Assembly: GCA_033002965.1 (NCBI GenBank)
Contig: JAURVB010014462.1
Span: 83,501-147,500, forward strand
Source of the DNA: Piper betle
Taxonomy: Eukaryota; Streptophyta; Magnoliopsida; Piperales; Piperaceae
Reading direction: 5' to 3'
DNA length: 64,000 nt
Position 1 is the stretch's first letter, and the number at the start of each line of letters is the position of its first letter. The notes below the pieces were generated by a model, which was not told the DNA's origin, did no database searches, and was given only the letters and a program-made list of their open reading frames with translations. A program made the translations under genes and the position numbers. Shown here piece after piece: positions 52,393 through 64,000 of this stretch.

Positions 52393-52476
52393 TACAGATA
52401 CTACAGTAAATTAACAAAGCAGCAATATCAAAGAAAACCTTTGGAATAGCTATACAAAGTGATTAGAAAGGGCTTG

Positions 52477-52484
52477 TATATATA
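52477..52484 (-). promoter_or_regulatory. Candidate TATA box of the XTH gene
   Basis: On the minus strand CAATATATATACAAGCC places a TATATATA about 90 bases upstream of the XTH ATG (52,392), a usual spacing allowing for a 5' UTR of about 55-60 bases. Confidence 0.5.
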
Positions 52485-52492
52485 TTGGTGTG

Positions 52493-53056
52493 GATAAAGC
52501 TTTTTAGAGAGTTATATTGAGAAGGGAATTTCTCACTTGTTGATCAATGTACACTTTCATGTTACAAGCAAGCGTAGTGGGAGTGATCAACTCTTTATGT
52601 GATATATAGTTGTAGACTTGTAGTATGTTATAAATACATATTCAACGTTTTTCATTTCTAATTTAGTGAGGAGGTTAGATGATTAGTTTCTAGTCGGTGA
52701 CCCAAGTGGGCTTTGGTATTCTGGTTTGCTTTGAGAAGAAAATTAAACAATAATATAGCATAAGAAGTTAATCGGTGATGCATTAGGTGTCTATATATAT
52801 AAGTAAGTAGAATGATGATATGCATAATGCATATATCAAAATAAACATGATGCTTAGAGTGGCATATTGAACAACCCCACTAATTTTGTATTGCTGGGCC
52901 TCCACATATATAATTGATCGGGATAGTGGGCTTATTTAAGAGCTCATTTCTGTATCAAAGTACACACTATTCACGGCCCACGATGTGTATTTCTAGTTTG
53001 GTGGAGAATAATTTTGGGCCGTTTGGTTTGGCTCTAGTTGGACAGGTTTTGCATAT
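52493..53056. other. XTH upstream region
   Basis: No coding signal. Probable promoter-proximal DNA of the XTH gene; no specific regulatory motif was assigned. Confidence 0.4.
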
Positions 53057-53143
53057 GAGTTTACGTAAGAGTGGGATTTGGCTGCCCACGGGAGAACGCT
53101 GAGTTTACGTAAGAGTGGGATTTGGCTGCCCACCGGAGAGATG
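53057..53143. repeat. 44-bp tandem duplication
   Basis: GAGTTTACGTAAGAGTGGGA continuing to GGCTGCCCAC occurs twice head to tail at 53,057-53,100 and from 53,101. The copies differ at one position up to 53,139 and then diverge. Confidence 0.9.
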
Positions 53144-53250
53144 CCGATAGAGACGCCGTACATTTTTATTGTCGATCATCCTAGGAAGTGATGGTGGAGA
53201 CGCACGGTGTCTCCAGCGTTGCTCTCGAGAGGAGCCAAAAATTTTTTTTA

Positions 53251-56200
53251 CGTAAAACCTCGAAAATAACTATATTATTTTATTTAAGGTTTTATAAATC
53301 TTAGAATGAGTTATATATATTATTTTATTAAATTATTATCTTCCAAATCTACCTTAGTTAATTCTTATTAAAAAAATAAGAATAATAATAAAAAATAATG
53401 AAAGAATAATAATTATTAATCATTTTGGATTAACCAAGTGGGTGCTATGAGTGGTTGAAGTCTAACTGGTGCAAGTAGCAATTTTGATCATCTGGTGGTG
53501 GAGTTTTTGTAGGTTTGTGAGTGGATAAAGATGGTTGGGCGTTAGATGATATGAGGGAGATTTTAAGGGAGTTACTTGACACGTTAAAACTCTTTTGGCT
53601 AAGTCTTCATTTTTCGCCGTTGCCCCTTCTTCTCCTCTCCCTTCTTTTTGGGGTTAACCTCTTTTACTCCTTTACCTTCCCTCTTGCTTGGTATCCTTTC
53701 TTTTCCCCTTCTATGTTTCTTTTGCCCTTTTTCATGCATCATCTCTTTGTTTTTTTATTTCTTTTGATTGTGAAGATCTCTTTGATTTTTTCTTGTTCAA
53801 TATGCATGTTCTCATCGTGCTTAGTGTTTATTAGTAATATGATTAATTTCCATATTTGTATTAATTAATAATAATAATATTATTATTATTTATTATGATA
53901 ATTATTATTGGTTTTAATTTATGATTCATGTTGTATGTAAATTAATGATGGTATTATATTAAATATTGATTACAGTAATCATATTTCATTTATTAAACAT
54001 ATATTTGATAAATTATTAATATCTAATTATAATGTAATTAATTATTATTTGCCATCATTTTGGCGTGTTTACTTCATGCATGATAAAAATTAAAAATAAA
54101 TCAAACAAACTTGTATTTTTCTGCGTGTTTAAATAGGTTTAGGTACATGCCCAATTAAGTAAGTTGGTAATGACATTATATTATTTGTTAGTTCTTTTGG
54201 GATGTAATTGATTCAGGTTGTTAGTAATTAAACAATTAATATTTCTCATTTTAATTTTGAGGCTATGTAGATCACTAATAATGTTACAAATTGAGACAAG
54301 ATGTATATTTGAGGATGATATAATAAATGATTATACTTAATGTCTCATACAAAGTACAATTTAAATTAATTGTTGTGATATTAGTTGCTCCATGATATAT
54401 ATGGTACAACTATTAATGAGTTTCAAACTTTTAAAATGTTTTTAAATAAATAAGCCATTAGTTTTGTGTCGTGCTAATTTATCAACTTATAGTTATTCTT
54501 TGCTATGGGAATGATAAATTAATTATAGTAAATGCTTAAATTACTGATGAGTACTTAGGGTTGATCAATAGATACGATTATATTTATTTTTGGTTGAATT
54601 AATAAGTTATCATGTGCCTTACAATTCTAACTATTTTATATGGTTGATGAGATATAAACTAGATTATTAATTTATAAGTTAGAATATGGATAGCGTACAT
54701 GTTAGTATATTTTAATCATTTGAAGAATTATCATTGGTTTACCCACTTAAATATTTTGTTCGTTATATATATATATATATATGTATATATAAGATTAATT
54801 ATTAATTTATGGGTTGATAAATATTGACATCCTTACAAGTCCAATTAGTTGTTGGCATGTTTTTTATTTTTCCTGATAATGATTAATGATTTGGTGTGAC
54901 CATATAAATTTAGCTGATGTCAATTAATTAAATATTAAATCATTATTATTATTCACTTATAAGTAATTAACCAAATGATTTACTAATTATTGTGGGATTT
55001 ATTTTATTGTTGTCTTTTATGTACCTAGTCAAGTGTTGCATATCATATCATTTCATGTATTAAACTAAAGAATTATACGTGTTAACGTATAAACTATTTG
55101 TGACTCTCATATTAGGATTCTCATTGTGATTATGATGTCTCATCATACTTTGAGGTCCGTATAATTACTTGAAATGTTGTAGATTCTTTTTGGTAGCCAT
55201 GGTCTGCCGGAGCCCGGATTTGACCACCATGTACCGAGCGCAAATGGGGTCAAGACTCAATCCAACATGGCGCTGCACCTTTAAAATTTTTCGAAAGATG
55301 AAATATATACCCCCATGCCAAAATGGGTGATAGGGTACAATGGTACAAGATGACTCATTATGTATTTGTAATACCAAAAGGGTGAGTCAATGACAAATGT
55401 AAGTAACTATAAGCTGTGGGTCACGTAGCATGTGTGCGCATATATGAGATTGTAGCTAGATAGGGTAGCCTCCCCTCCAGCATAATTGAAGCTTAGCATA
55501 GGCTCATAATTACTAAAAGACTCAATTAATGATATTATGGAATATATTGACTTGTTTTTTATAATTATATGACTTAGTGTTTTTATTACTAACGTGAAAT
55601 TCCCTACGTAGGTTAAAGCATCTATGAATAGGTTAGCGTCAGGACACCTGAAGGACTTTGTTATTAGACTATTGATTTTTCTTACTTTAGTTATTATATC
55701 TTTGGTCTGTTTGCATGGCAATAAGATATTAATTTGTTTCATGAGACTTAGTTGATTCTGACCATTAGATATCTTTTATATATATATATATATATAGATA
55801 AGATATCTAACTAATTATTTGCGTATGAATTTAATTGACATTTTTTAAACCAAAATTTTATGCCATGGATTTATTTACAATGTTATAAATTAATAGAAAA
55901 TTAATTTACGAGACACTTAGTTTTATATTGTAACATTTACCTCGTGGCTTGGAACATGCGAGTCATTACAGAAAATTCTATTGATACAGTGTACCAATAA
56001 ATTGTAAGATACTAAATAAGAATGGCCATTATAATTGATACAAAAATTTGGATGAATTATTAAATAATTAGAAAATAAATGTGGAAGAAGTTGATAGGAT
56101 GCTTTATATCATACATTATGCATAACTATGTACTTTTTTATTGTAAAAGATAATAAAAGAAGAAGAAAGAGATGAAGATAGTGTTATTAACAGTGAGGAG

Positions 56201-57093
56201 ATGTTTTGAAGAATTGATGATCACAAATTTCCCTAGTGGGATTGAGGTGGCGACTTCTAGATCGGGAACATGTTATAAGTCGAAGGGCAAATTAAAAAGC
56301 AAACCTTTAGAAGGATATGAGACGCCGAGGTAAAATGTAGCTAATTGATTTACAAAGGTATACCTCTAGCATATTCAAAGCATTTATTTAGTAAGATGAC
56401 ATTCTAGAAGTGTGTTATTTTCAGATTAAGGCATAAGCATCGCTATGGGACAGTGTGTCATTCATGTGTCATGCTAGATGCATGTGACACTTAACCAATG
56501 AGCGTATATGTTACGACTTTACAATTGGAGGTGTTATCTAGGTAGTATGGGTAGTATGAGACACTTGTATGATCTAGATGATAGTGTCATGGGATAGTGT
56601 GTCTCACTTTAGCTATGCATATGAGTGTCAATGCTTAAATCGAGAGACAAATGCACTGATGAACTGTAGTATGCTATGTGGCAAGATATGTGCCTATAGG
56701 AATTTAAGACACCAATAAACCATAGAGATATGTATAGAGTCATTTCAAATGACTAATTAGATGCAATAGAGGAATCAACTTTTTAAGTGTCCTTGAACAA
56801 TTTAGCTTTAAGGCGTAGAAGTAGTGAAGAAGTAGATCAAAATAACCCACGTGTTCAACCTTCACAAAGTAGTAGTGAAAGAAAATTGTAAATCGTGATT
56901 TTACTAAAATGAACATGAATAGAAAAATATGAAGATATTTAATCAAACTTTTATAGAGCTAATTACAAGTATACTAACACATCATGGAAGAAATGCCTAA
57001 CATAGTTCTAAATAGCAAGTTAGATGATTGAATAATTTTCTTTGAATAGCCCTAATATATTTTCGAGGACAAAAATTTATAAGTTGTGGAGAT
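53251..57093. mobile_element. Decayed retroelement body, possible left LTR at 53,251
   Basis: From 53,251 CGTAAAACCTCGAAAATAAC and then TTTAAGGTTTTATAAATCTT match, with changes, the start of the short LTR at 57,094. Just before 57,094 the sequence GAGGACAAAAATTTATAAG-TGTGGAGAT resembles the purine-rich end of an internal region and matches the one before the third LTR copy (near 61,454). Between them lie 3.6 kb of AT-rich DNA, with local repeats of GGGATAGTGTGTC (56,448-56,605) and a (TA)n run near 54,767. No gag/pol frame survives. Interpretation as one element is an inference from the LTR-like ends. Confidence 0.4.
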
Positions 57094-57324
57094 TGTAAAA
57101 CCCTGAAAATAACTAGGTTATATTATTTAAGGTTTTGTAAATCTTGAAACGAGTCTTAAATATCATTTAATTATTACGAGATCCCTTAATTTAGTCTTAT
57201 ATTTATTACCTACTGGGTAAGATTGTGTTTATAAGTGGAAATAAGCTATGGATCTTTAACTTGGTAACCACTTTTGAAGAGATCACTTAGCCCATTATGT
57301 TGCACTTTGGGCCTGAATGTTACA
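57094..57324 (+). mobile_element. Short LTR of a TRIM-like element, with adjoining primer-binding site
   Basis: A 231-bp segment starting TGTAAAACCCTG and ending GAATGTTACA. Immediately after it, TAGTATAAGAGC (57,328-57,339) matches 10 of 12 bases of the plant initiator-Met tRNA primer-binding site TGGTATCAGAGC. A partial second copy of the LTR is at 61,481-61,620. Confidence 0.65.
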
Positions 57325-57432
57325 AATAGTATAAGAGCCTCCTAATTCCATATTAGATAGTGGGTTGGATCAGGGACATAGGCTAGGCTGCCGGACACGA
57401 GCTAGAAAAAGGTTGTGAGTTGGGACTAGCAA

Positions 57433-60400
57433 TGTAACACCCCAATTTCGGCTTAGGGTTTTACCCGATTTTAGTTTTGTCAATTTAGGTAGTCTCAAAG
57501 CCAAAACAAATTTAAGAATATGAGTATGAGGCCCAAATAGCCATATAAACATGTTATGGAGGTTGAGTATATTTGACATTTATATGATAGTTTGAGTTAT
57601 AATACAACAGAGTATTGGTTATCAGTGTATATATAAGGTATACATATGATTTTTATGAGTTAGCCAAGATTTCAAACCTAGATCTAGGCCAATGCAACAT
57701 TTAGTATCCATTTGGGATTTTTAGGGTATCTCATTTACATGCATCTTAGGGATTTCGGATGACTAGTTTGTGCCCTTGTGGGCTAAGCTAGATTGAGTTT
57801 AGGGTTTGAGGCCCAATTAGCCTTTTTACCTCTATTTCCGCCTATAGACTCACTTTGAGGACTCGAGTCAATTTTGACTTTGGATGGTATTGATCTGAGC
57901 TTTCTGTTCATATGTACAGTACATATGCCCATAGGTGGGCCCCACTAGCCCACGAGTTGTATGATGTCTAGATCATGCCACGTGGCAAGATCTGAGCCGT
58001 CCACTCAGCTTTAACTTTACCCTTTGATTTCCAGTGACTTCCCCATGATTTTACATGATTTTCACCTGGATGCCGCCACCACTTCAACTCACCGCCGACG
58101 AATCTCCGCCTCGTCCCCTTCACTCATAATTAGCATTACTCATAACAGTTAATCAAATCTAGCATACTGTGCTAATATTCATCATGACAACTACTCAATT
58201 GTAGCATGTTATGCTAACAATCATCTCAATTTTAACTAATTAAATCAGAGGTAATTATACCTCACGTCGTCAGCGATCTGCGACGGTTAGGGCTTCATCG
58301 CGCGTCTCGGAGCTCCAATTTGGCGCTCATCGGCGTCCGACGTTCGATCGAGTCCAACTGGGTGAGCTCCGCGGAAGATCCGGTGAATTCCAGCGAATTC
58401 CAGAAATTCCGATTTTCCGGCGGTTTTCCGGCAGCTACTGGCGGTTTTCCGGCGGCTTCCGATGGTTTTCCGGCGACAATCGCCGGCGGCGTCTACTGGC
58501 CGGAAAGTGGTCGTGTTGGGTACCCTTGGAATCGGCTCGGCGAGCCCGACTCATCTATGGGGTCGACGCGGCCAATGGAGGCGGTGGCTCGCCGGAAAAA
58601 GGCTAATATGGAGCGGCAGCAATGGGTCGCTAGATCCGGCCGGCTAGGCCGGCGATGGCCTCTGCTCTGGTCGGGAAAGGCGGATGAGGGGTCGAGGGTG
58701 CCGAGGCGACTGCTGGATCGCGGTGGCGACGGTGCCCGGCGGCGCGATTGGCGATGGAAGCACGACGCAAAGGCGCGGCTTCCTCGCGTCGTGGCGGCCA
58801 GCTCGTGGCCGGGCCTTGTCTGGGCGGCAGGCGACGCCGTGGCCGGGCTGGGCGGCGTCAATCGGCGGCTAGGCGGTGTCGGCTGTGGCGGCGGTGGTAG
58901 CACGAACAGGGGTGGCGCGGCGGCTAGGGTTTGGGCGTGGGGGAGAAAAGGTCGGGGGTGGAGAAGAATTGGTTGGGTGGCAAACTTGTAATTAAGACTT
59001 GACTCGTCTCCGGCTCGAGTTAAGTATAATAACTAAGTCGTATTAAATCCTAATGAAAATTCATAAAAATCGGGAAAAATCCCGTAAAATCAAACAACAC
59101 AAAAAAAAATCATAATGATATGCTCTAGAACTATCAACCTACCCAAAATGCCCGTAACGCGTCCTAACGCGGTAAACAACCTAAAACTAATTCTACAATC
59201 TATTATATATCATAATAATAAAAAATGAACTGCATACTCTCATATATTCTGATAACTCATTCTTTTCTGCTGTGTTCATGACGTTATCATCATATACTTA
59301 GGTACACATGACCCTCATGGCTCATACACGAGACCGGCGTCAGCTCAGTACACGTGTTCTGAAACTGACTCGACTCGAAAATAACGTTCGAACCGACCGG
59401 TTCTGAATATAAAACCCTGACTCGAATCGTGGGTTTTACATTACTAATACGAGTATATATAATATTTACTCATGTTTAGCAATTTATGCATATCGTATAT
59501 GATATTATTATTTTATGATTAGAGTATAAATTATTTTTATGCATTTATTATCTATCTATTTATTCATGATTGTATATATTTATTTATTTATTATTTGTTA
59601 TTAGTTATTTTCTTTATTATGTCTTGATTTACGTGTTATATGTTTAGCGGTATGTTTATTTAGTATAGTATTTTTATTAGGATGTATTGATGATATGAGC
59701 ATACACCACAAGCATACATCATGTAGGATGTGAGTATTTTATTTAGTAGTGGGTTTCGATGTAGGTTTTCGGAGTCCGAGCTCGCCATAGATGTGCACAT
59801 ATGCTTGGAGCTTGGACCACAGGTCTGTATGATTTTCCTTTACTTGATCTTTGCTTAACTCCTTACGTGTCGAGTTTAACCGTATTTTAGATGTATGACA
59901 ACATTGGTGGTGTTTTATCGGATCCCTCAAATATCGGGTTATTTAGTCGTGTTTTCTACACATGTTTAATAAAACTAAAAGGATGAGACCCCTTGTTGGT
60001 TTTCGAACTGAAGCCAAAGAAATATATGATACAAGCCTCTTTCCTAAGCCTATTATATAAGTACACGCATTTTTATGGATTTCACGAATAAAAGAGTGAG
60101 CGATATGAAGATATATATAAATTGCGCTAGTACTCCTTCAAACCCTGAGGTAGTGCGGTGTATGAGGGTACTACATAGCGCAATATTTTTTCAGAATTTG
60201 TGGCACTAACTTAACTGTTCCTTTTGCCACCTGAGTACCGTGGTGGGTGATGTGGAAGGTGTGAGGGCATAAGCGTTGTATGTATGAATATAATTATGAG
60301 CCGTGCATGTGAGCCGATACTTGTTTAAGTATGTTTGCTTACCGCCTAGTGTGAGGCAATTCTGAAGTTTCTTAAGTTTTCGTGGGAAATGGAATACCCA

Positions 60401-61425
60401 TTTGCCAACTTGTTATTTTATCAGTAGTTACTTGGATTGGTAATCAAATTCATTTGATTACTAATATGGTTTTCTATTATATGTAGGTGAGGTTTCCTGG
60501 CGTTGGCCAACTTAGGTGCATGGATCAGACGACTTAGTGGCAGTGGTGGCTGGGGCCCTTTATTATGTTGTTTGCTTTAACCCATGTATTTTGTGTATGA
60601 CTATAAGACAAACACATGGCCAAACTATCTAAACCTTGTATGAATAAGATGTATGCTATGATGGTTGTGCCAACATATTTTGACTTTATATTATTATATT
60701 TTATTATGGAGTTATAATACTTTGGGGTAAGGTTAACCATCGTCATCGAGGTATATAAGCCCCAGAGTCCTGGAACATGACGAGAAGCTAAGTCAGGTAC
60801 ACGAAACATATTTCGCTGTAGCTATTTGAGTGTTAGAGTAATGTGGGTAGAGGAGCTTATGGTTCACACTACTTGAAGACCCACATGAAGTCTGGGTATT
60901 AGGATTTGATGCCTTGATACTTGATGATGCTATGTAATTCTCTGACGATTTAATCATTGCTCGTATAGGGTATATGGAACAGGTAACCATGACCCTTGTT
61001 TAAATACCTGCATCAACTTTATGTAACTAATAACAAAACCTAAATCAATCACTTGAACTAAATAGTCAAAATATGATATACACAATAGCATGCAACTTCA
61101 AAATTGTAGTGGGGGTGTGTTTCTTCTACAGTTGAGAGTGATAATCACATTTTTAAAGTCACTGCTCATAGTCGTCAGGATGGTTTTACCTTTGTTACGA
61201 CTAGGGGTGTTTATATAGGAATCCTTTAAGTGTAAGATATGGCTTTGTAGTATGAACTCTGCACGCATTCTATGAAAACCAAACCTAGTGTTCGTCTTAA
61301 GCCTCCAAGGAGGGTTGAGTTCCGCTTCCGTAAAGTATGTACGCAATAGCATAGCCCAACAAATAGTTTCCAAATTATAATATTACGAGTCGGTCCGTCC
61401 CTTTAGGCCAAATCGGGGTGTTACA
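57433..61425 (+). mobile_element. Solo-LTR-like repeat, copy C, nested in the TRIM-like element
   Basis: Begins TGTAACACCCCAATTTCGGC and ends GCCAAATCGGGGTGTTACA, inverted 11-bp termini typical of long plant LTRs. Flanks are AGCAA (57,428-57,432) and AGCAC (61,426-61,430), a 5-bp target duplication with one mismatch. The right half (59,760-60,500) shares the module of copies A and B: GTGTTTTATCGGATCC near 59,911, AGGATGAGACCCC near 59,979, TTTTCGAACTGAAGCC near 60,000, ATGTAGGTGAGG near 60,482. The left half contains an inverted copy of the first part of B: its end CGAATCGTGGGTTTTACA at 59,443, the GACTTGACTCG...CTCGAGTTAAG pair near 58,998, and a GC-rich block at 58,260-58,980. The 223-codon frame at 58,320-58,991 is inside that GC block and is not considered a gene. 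Confidence 0.6.
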
Positions 61426-61480
61426 AGCACTGGGCTAAATTTAAGAATTTTAAGGACGAAATTTCCTAAAATAGGTGGAT

Positions 61481-61620
61481 TGTGAGATTCCTCAACTTTG
61501 TACATATTTAATGCCTATTGGGGTAAGATCAAATTTATAAGTGAAAATAGATTATGAATCTTTAACTTAATTAACCACTTTTGAAAAGATAACTTAGCAT
61601 ATTATGTTGCACTTTGTGGT
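61481..61620 (+). mobile_element. Partial right LTR of the TRIM-like element
   Basis: After a purine-rich segment (AAGGACGAAATTTCCTAAAA near 61,452) the sequence TGTGAGATTCCTCAACTTTG starts a shortened copy of the LTR at 57,094. The two share GGGTAAGAT, TTTATAAGTG-AAATA, ATCTTTAACTT and TTATGTTGCACTTTG in the same order. Without the nested copy C, the internal region is only about 160 bp, the size of a TRIM. Confidence 0.6.
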
Positions 61621-63403
61621 GAGTCATTATAGTTTAATTAATCAGTCTAATATAAATCAAATCACGTGAAATTAGCAATTTTTAAAGTATTTTTCGTATG
61701 ATGATTATAAATTTATAATTTACATACCTAATTAAAATTATATTGGACGAATTAAATCCCTTATTTTTAAAATATACTTCAACTTAAAATTTTGAGACCA
61801 ATCTAAATATTCATTAGGTTTTCGTAAAATTAGATACAAATGTCCATATCCTGCATCAAGTTTCAAGTTAAGCCAATTAAGCTCTTAGAATCAACTGATC
61901 TGAGCTCGGGCAAGCCACAAATAAAATCTTTTTTTTCCTTTTTTTCTTTTTGAAAGCTACCGAAAGCATGCTAGCTTTGCGCATTGAGAAAGAATATTGC
62001 GTTTCAGATTCAGAGTGGAACAGGGGTCCTCTCTATTCAGTTCCAATGATGTTTGCAACCACAAAAGGTGACTTACAAAATTTGTTGGACAGCATCACTC
62101 TTGCCCACTATATATATAGGGACTATACTCAATGTACGTATTATTGAAAGCATTAGCTAGCTTTTAGTGCAGGGTGCTCATCGAACTGAGTTGAGTTTAA
62201 ATTAATAAATTTCCATCCTACACATCAAATGAAATCTATATTATAGTCGATCAAAGGTAGAAAATCTAATAGAATTTGAGTATCCTTTGCCTTCAAGAGT
62301 CAAGAACACACGCTTAGACTCCAAGTATTGAAAAAGAAAATTCAGTGCAAGAGAAAATGGAATGGGAAAGCAAAAAATAAAGCTTGAACCGGTGTGCCGG
62401 TGCCGACCATCGTGTCATGGTTTCCTTGAAATTCCATGCATGCTATTATGAACTTGTGAGAACTTTATACACCACATGATCCGGATATACATGGCTTGCA
62501 CTGATCTGATGTCAAAGTCGCTTCCTTTGTACCTGTACATTCTGTGTTGAAGTCACGAGTCTTGAAAACAATGGCCCTGCTCTTTTCTAATTAGTTGTTT
62601 CCTTTATTTTCTTCACTCTAGTCACAAACTATTTTTGGTATATCGGATTTAAATTCGATTCGGGTTTTTGAATTTCATATTGAATTTAGATTTAGCAGTA
62701 TCCCAATTTAAAACAATATAATTTTTTTCCGAAATACAATTCAAAATAAATTGCTAAAAAAATACAAAAGAGTAATCAATGTATTTAATGTACATTATCT
62801 TAAAAAATATTTAATCATTTATTAAATGATAAATGCTAGATATATAAGTTCTCTATTTTCTTTGGTTTATCCCAACATTTTTTATGAAGATTGATCTAGT
62901 TTGTTCGGATGTGAATACTTTCTATATTAATTATTATTATTATTAATAGAAGCTTGATCGGCTACCCACAGACTGCCTAATCAAATTTAAGGGTTTTTCA
63001 TGTTAAAATTCTTGTATTTGTTTAAGTGGTACAAGGACGGTTAGATTATTGTAAGAGAATAATTAGCATTAGCTAAAGTTTGTACTTTTATGTAAGCTAG
63101 CTTTAATATCAATTGTTGAATTACACGGGTGATTTGTTGATGAGGGTACTTTTATCTATATAAAAAAAAATTATAGCCATGTAATTTAAATGAGTGACAA
63201 AATTTAAAAACAGCTGAAATTGTCACATCAGTTATAGCTGATAATAAATTTCCTCTTTTGTAATACACTTCAGTGTGTTTTTCTTGTATAAAATATCAAT
63301 TGAATATGGATTTTATATCGCAAAATCGGTACAAACCTCTCTCTAAGATACTCAGCCAAGCAGTTATGAACATCGAAAACAACTTTAAGTATCCAAAAAT
63401 TAC
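61621..63403. other. AT-rich intergenic region
   Basis: No gene or clear repeat recognised. The 65-codon frame at 61,950-62,147 has no family signature. Confidence 0.5.
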
Positions 63404-64000
63404 CAGAAGAAGAAGGAGGAGGAGGCGAATGCAAAGGGGGGAAGGGGAAGGAGGAGGAGGAGGAGGAGAAGAATGAAGGAGAAGGAGAAGGAGAAGAAGA
63501 AGCAGACAAAGAAGAAGAAGAAGAAGCAAGCAAAGAAGAAGAAGAAGAAGAAGGAGGAGGAGGAGGAGAAGGAGGAGGAGGAGGAGAAGGATGAGAAGGA
63601 GAAGGAGAAGAAGAAGCAGGCAAGAAGAAGAAGAAGAAGAAGAAGAAGAAGGCAAATAAGAAGGAGAAGAAGAAGGCAAGTAAGAAGAAGAAGAAGAAGA
63701 GAAGGAGAAGGAGAAGGAGAAGAAGAAGAAGGAGAAGGAGAAGGAGAAGGAGAAGAAGAAGGAGAAGGAGGAGGAGAAGGAGAAGGAGAAGCAGGCGAAG
63801 AAGGCGAGGCGAAGGAGAAGGAGAAGGAGAAGGAGAAAGAGAAGGAGAAGGAGAAGAAGAAGGAGAAGAAGGCGAAGAGGAAGAAGGAGAAGAAGGAAGA
63901 AGAAGAAGGAGAAGAAGGAGAAGAAGAAGGCGAAGAAGAAGGAGAAGAAGGAGAAGAAGAAGGCGAAGAAGAAGAAGGCGAAGAAGAAGAAGAAGAAGAA
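63404..64000. repeat. GAA/GGA-rich polypurine tract, runs off the window
   Basis: About 600 bases almost free of pyrimidines on the + strand, built from GAA, GGA and AGG triplets with interspersed GGC/CAA. The opposite strand gives long Ser/Leu-rich open frames (for example 63,296-63,679), which are by-products of the triplet repeat. The tract continues past base 64,000, so its full length is unknown. Confidence 0.95.

Noticed and set aside
53251..57093. Full-length autonomous retrotransposon
   Set aside because: Only LTR-like ends and a purine-rich segment can be recognised; no gag, protease, reverse transcriptase or integrase motif was found in any frame.
58320..58991. 223-codon open frame, glycine/arginine/tryptophan-rich
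   Set aside because: It lies inside the GC-rich core of the repeat copy C, overlaps a long frame on the other strand, and has no domain signature. GC-rich DNA has few stop codons by chance.
57433..61425. DNA transposon with TGTAACACCCC terminal inverted repeats
   Set aside because: The inverted 11-bp ends alone would fit, but a 5-bp target duplication, TG...CA ends and homology to other LTR-like copies fit a solo LTR better.
63270..63679. Serine/leucine-rich open frames on the minus strand
   Set aside because: They are translations of the GAA/GGA triplet tract, not genes.
1..64000. CRISPR arrays, operons, ribosome binding sites, bacterial defence systems, rRNA or tRNA genes
   Set aside because: The window is plant nuclear DNA with spliced genes; no spaced direct-repeat array was seen, and no tRNA or rRNA sequence was recognised by eye.

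Overview
The window looks like a nuclear segment of a flowering-plant genome, probably a monocot. It has intron-rich plant gene families (MLO, PP2C, XTH, an ALIX/BRO1 protein, a nepenthesin-type aspartic protease, NOL6/NRAP), AT-rich intergenic DNA full of retroelement debris, and genes whose first exons are very GC-rich and turn AT-rich downstream. The monocot assignment rests on that GC gradient and is an inference; no species is claimed.

Layout. 1-5.2 kb: no recognisable gene. 5.2-8.9 kb (-): protein phosphatase 2C, five exons, two apparent frame breaks. 11.3-13.15 kb: two gene scraps, the end of ribosomal protein S16 and the DYW end of a PPR protein. 13.6-14.5 kb: a non-autonomous hAT-like transposon with an 8-bp target duplication. 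15.1-20.75 kb: two long LTR-like repeats. 22.9-26.3 kb (-): a 14-exon MLO gene. 28.5-33.8 kb (+): a BRO1/ALIX gene. 35.1-36.6 kb (+): an aspartic protease broken in four places. 38.06-50.25 kb (-): a decayed NOL6/NRAP nucleolar protein gene with stop codons, frame breaks, lost exons and an LTR-like insertion. 51.4-52.4 kb (-): an intact three-exon XTH gene. 53.25-61.6 kb: a nested retroelement block with a TRIM-like short-LTR element split by a 4-kb solo-LTR-like repeat. 63.4-64.0 kb: a GAA/GGA-rich purine tract running off the window.

The genes do not form a pathway. MLO is a plasma-membrane protein, XTH and the aspartic protease are secreted, BRO1/ALIX works on endosomes, PP2C is signalling and NOL6 is ribosome biogenesis. 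They are independent plant genes separated by repeats.

The most useful observations are: (1) many single-base frame breaks in otherwise well-conserved genes, which suggests residual assembly indels as much as real decay; (2) a NOL6 relic invaded by a long LTR-like repeat; (3) a family of long LTR-like repeats with a shared module that occurs in both orientations and also inside the hAT-like element. I found no convincing new biological system. Exon borders were read by eye from splice sites and family conservation; no database search was run.
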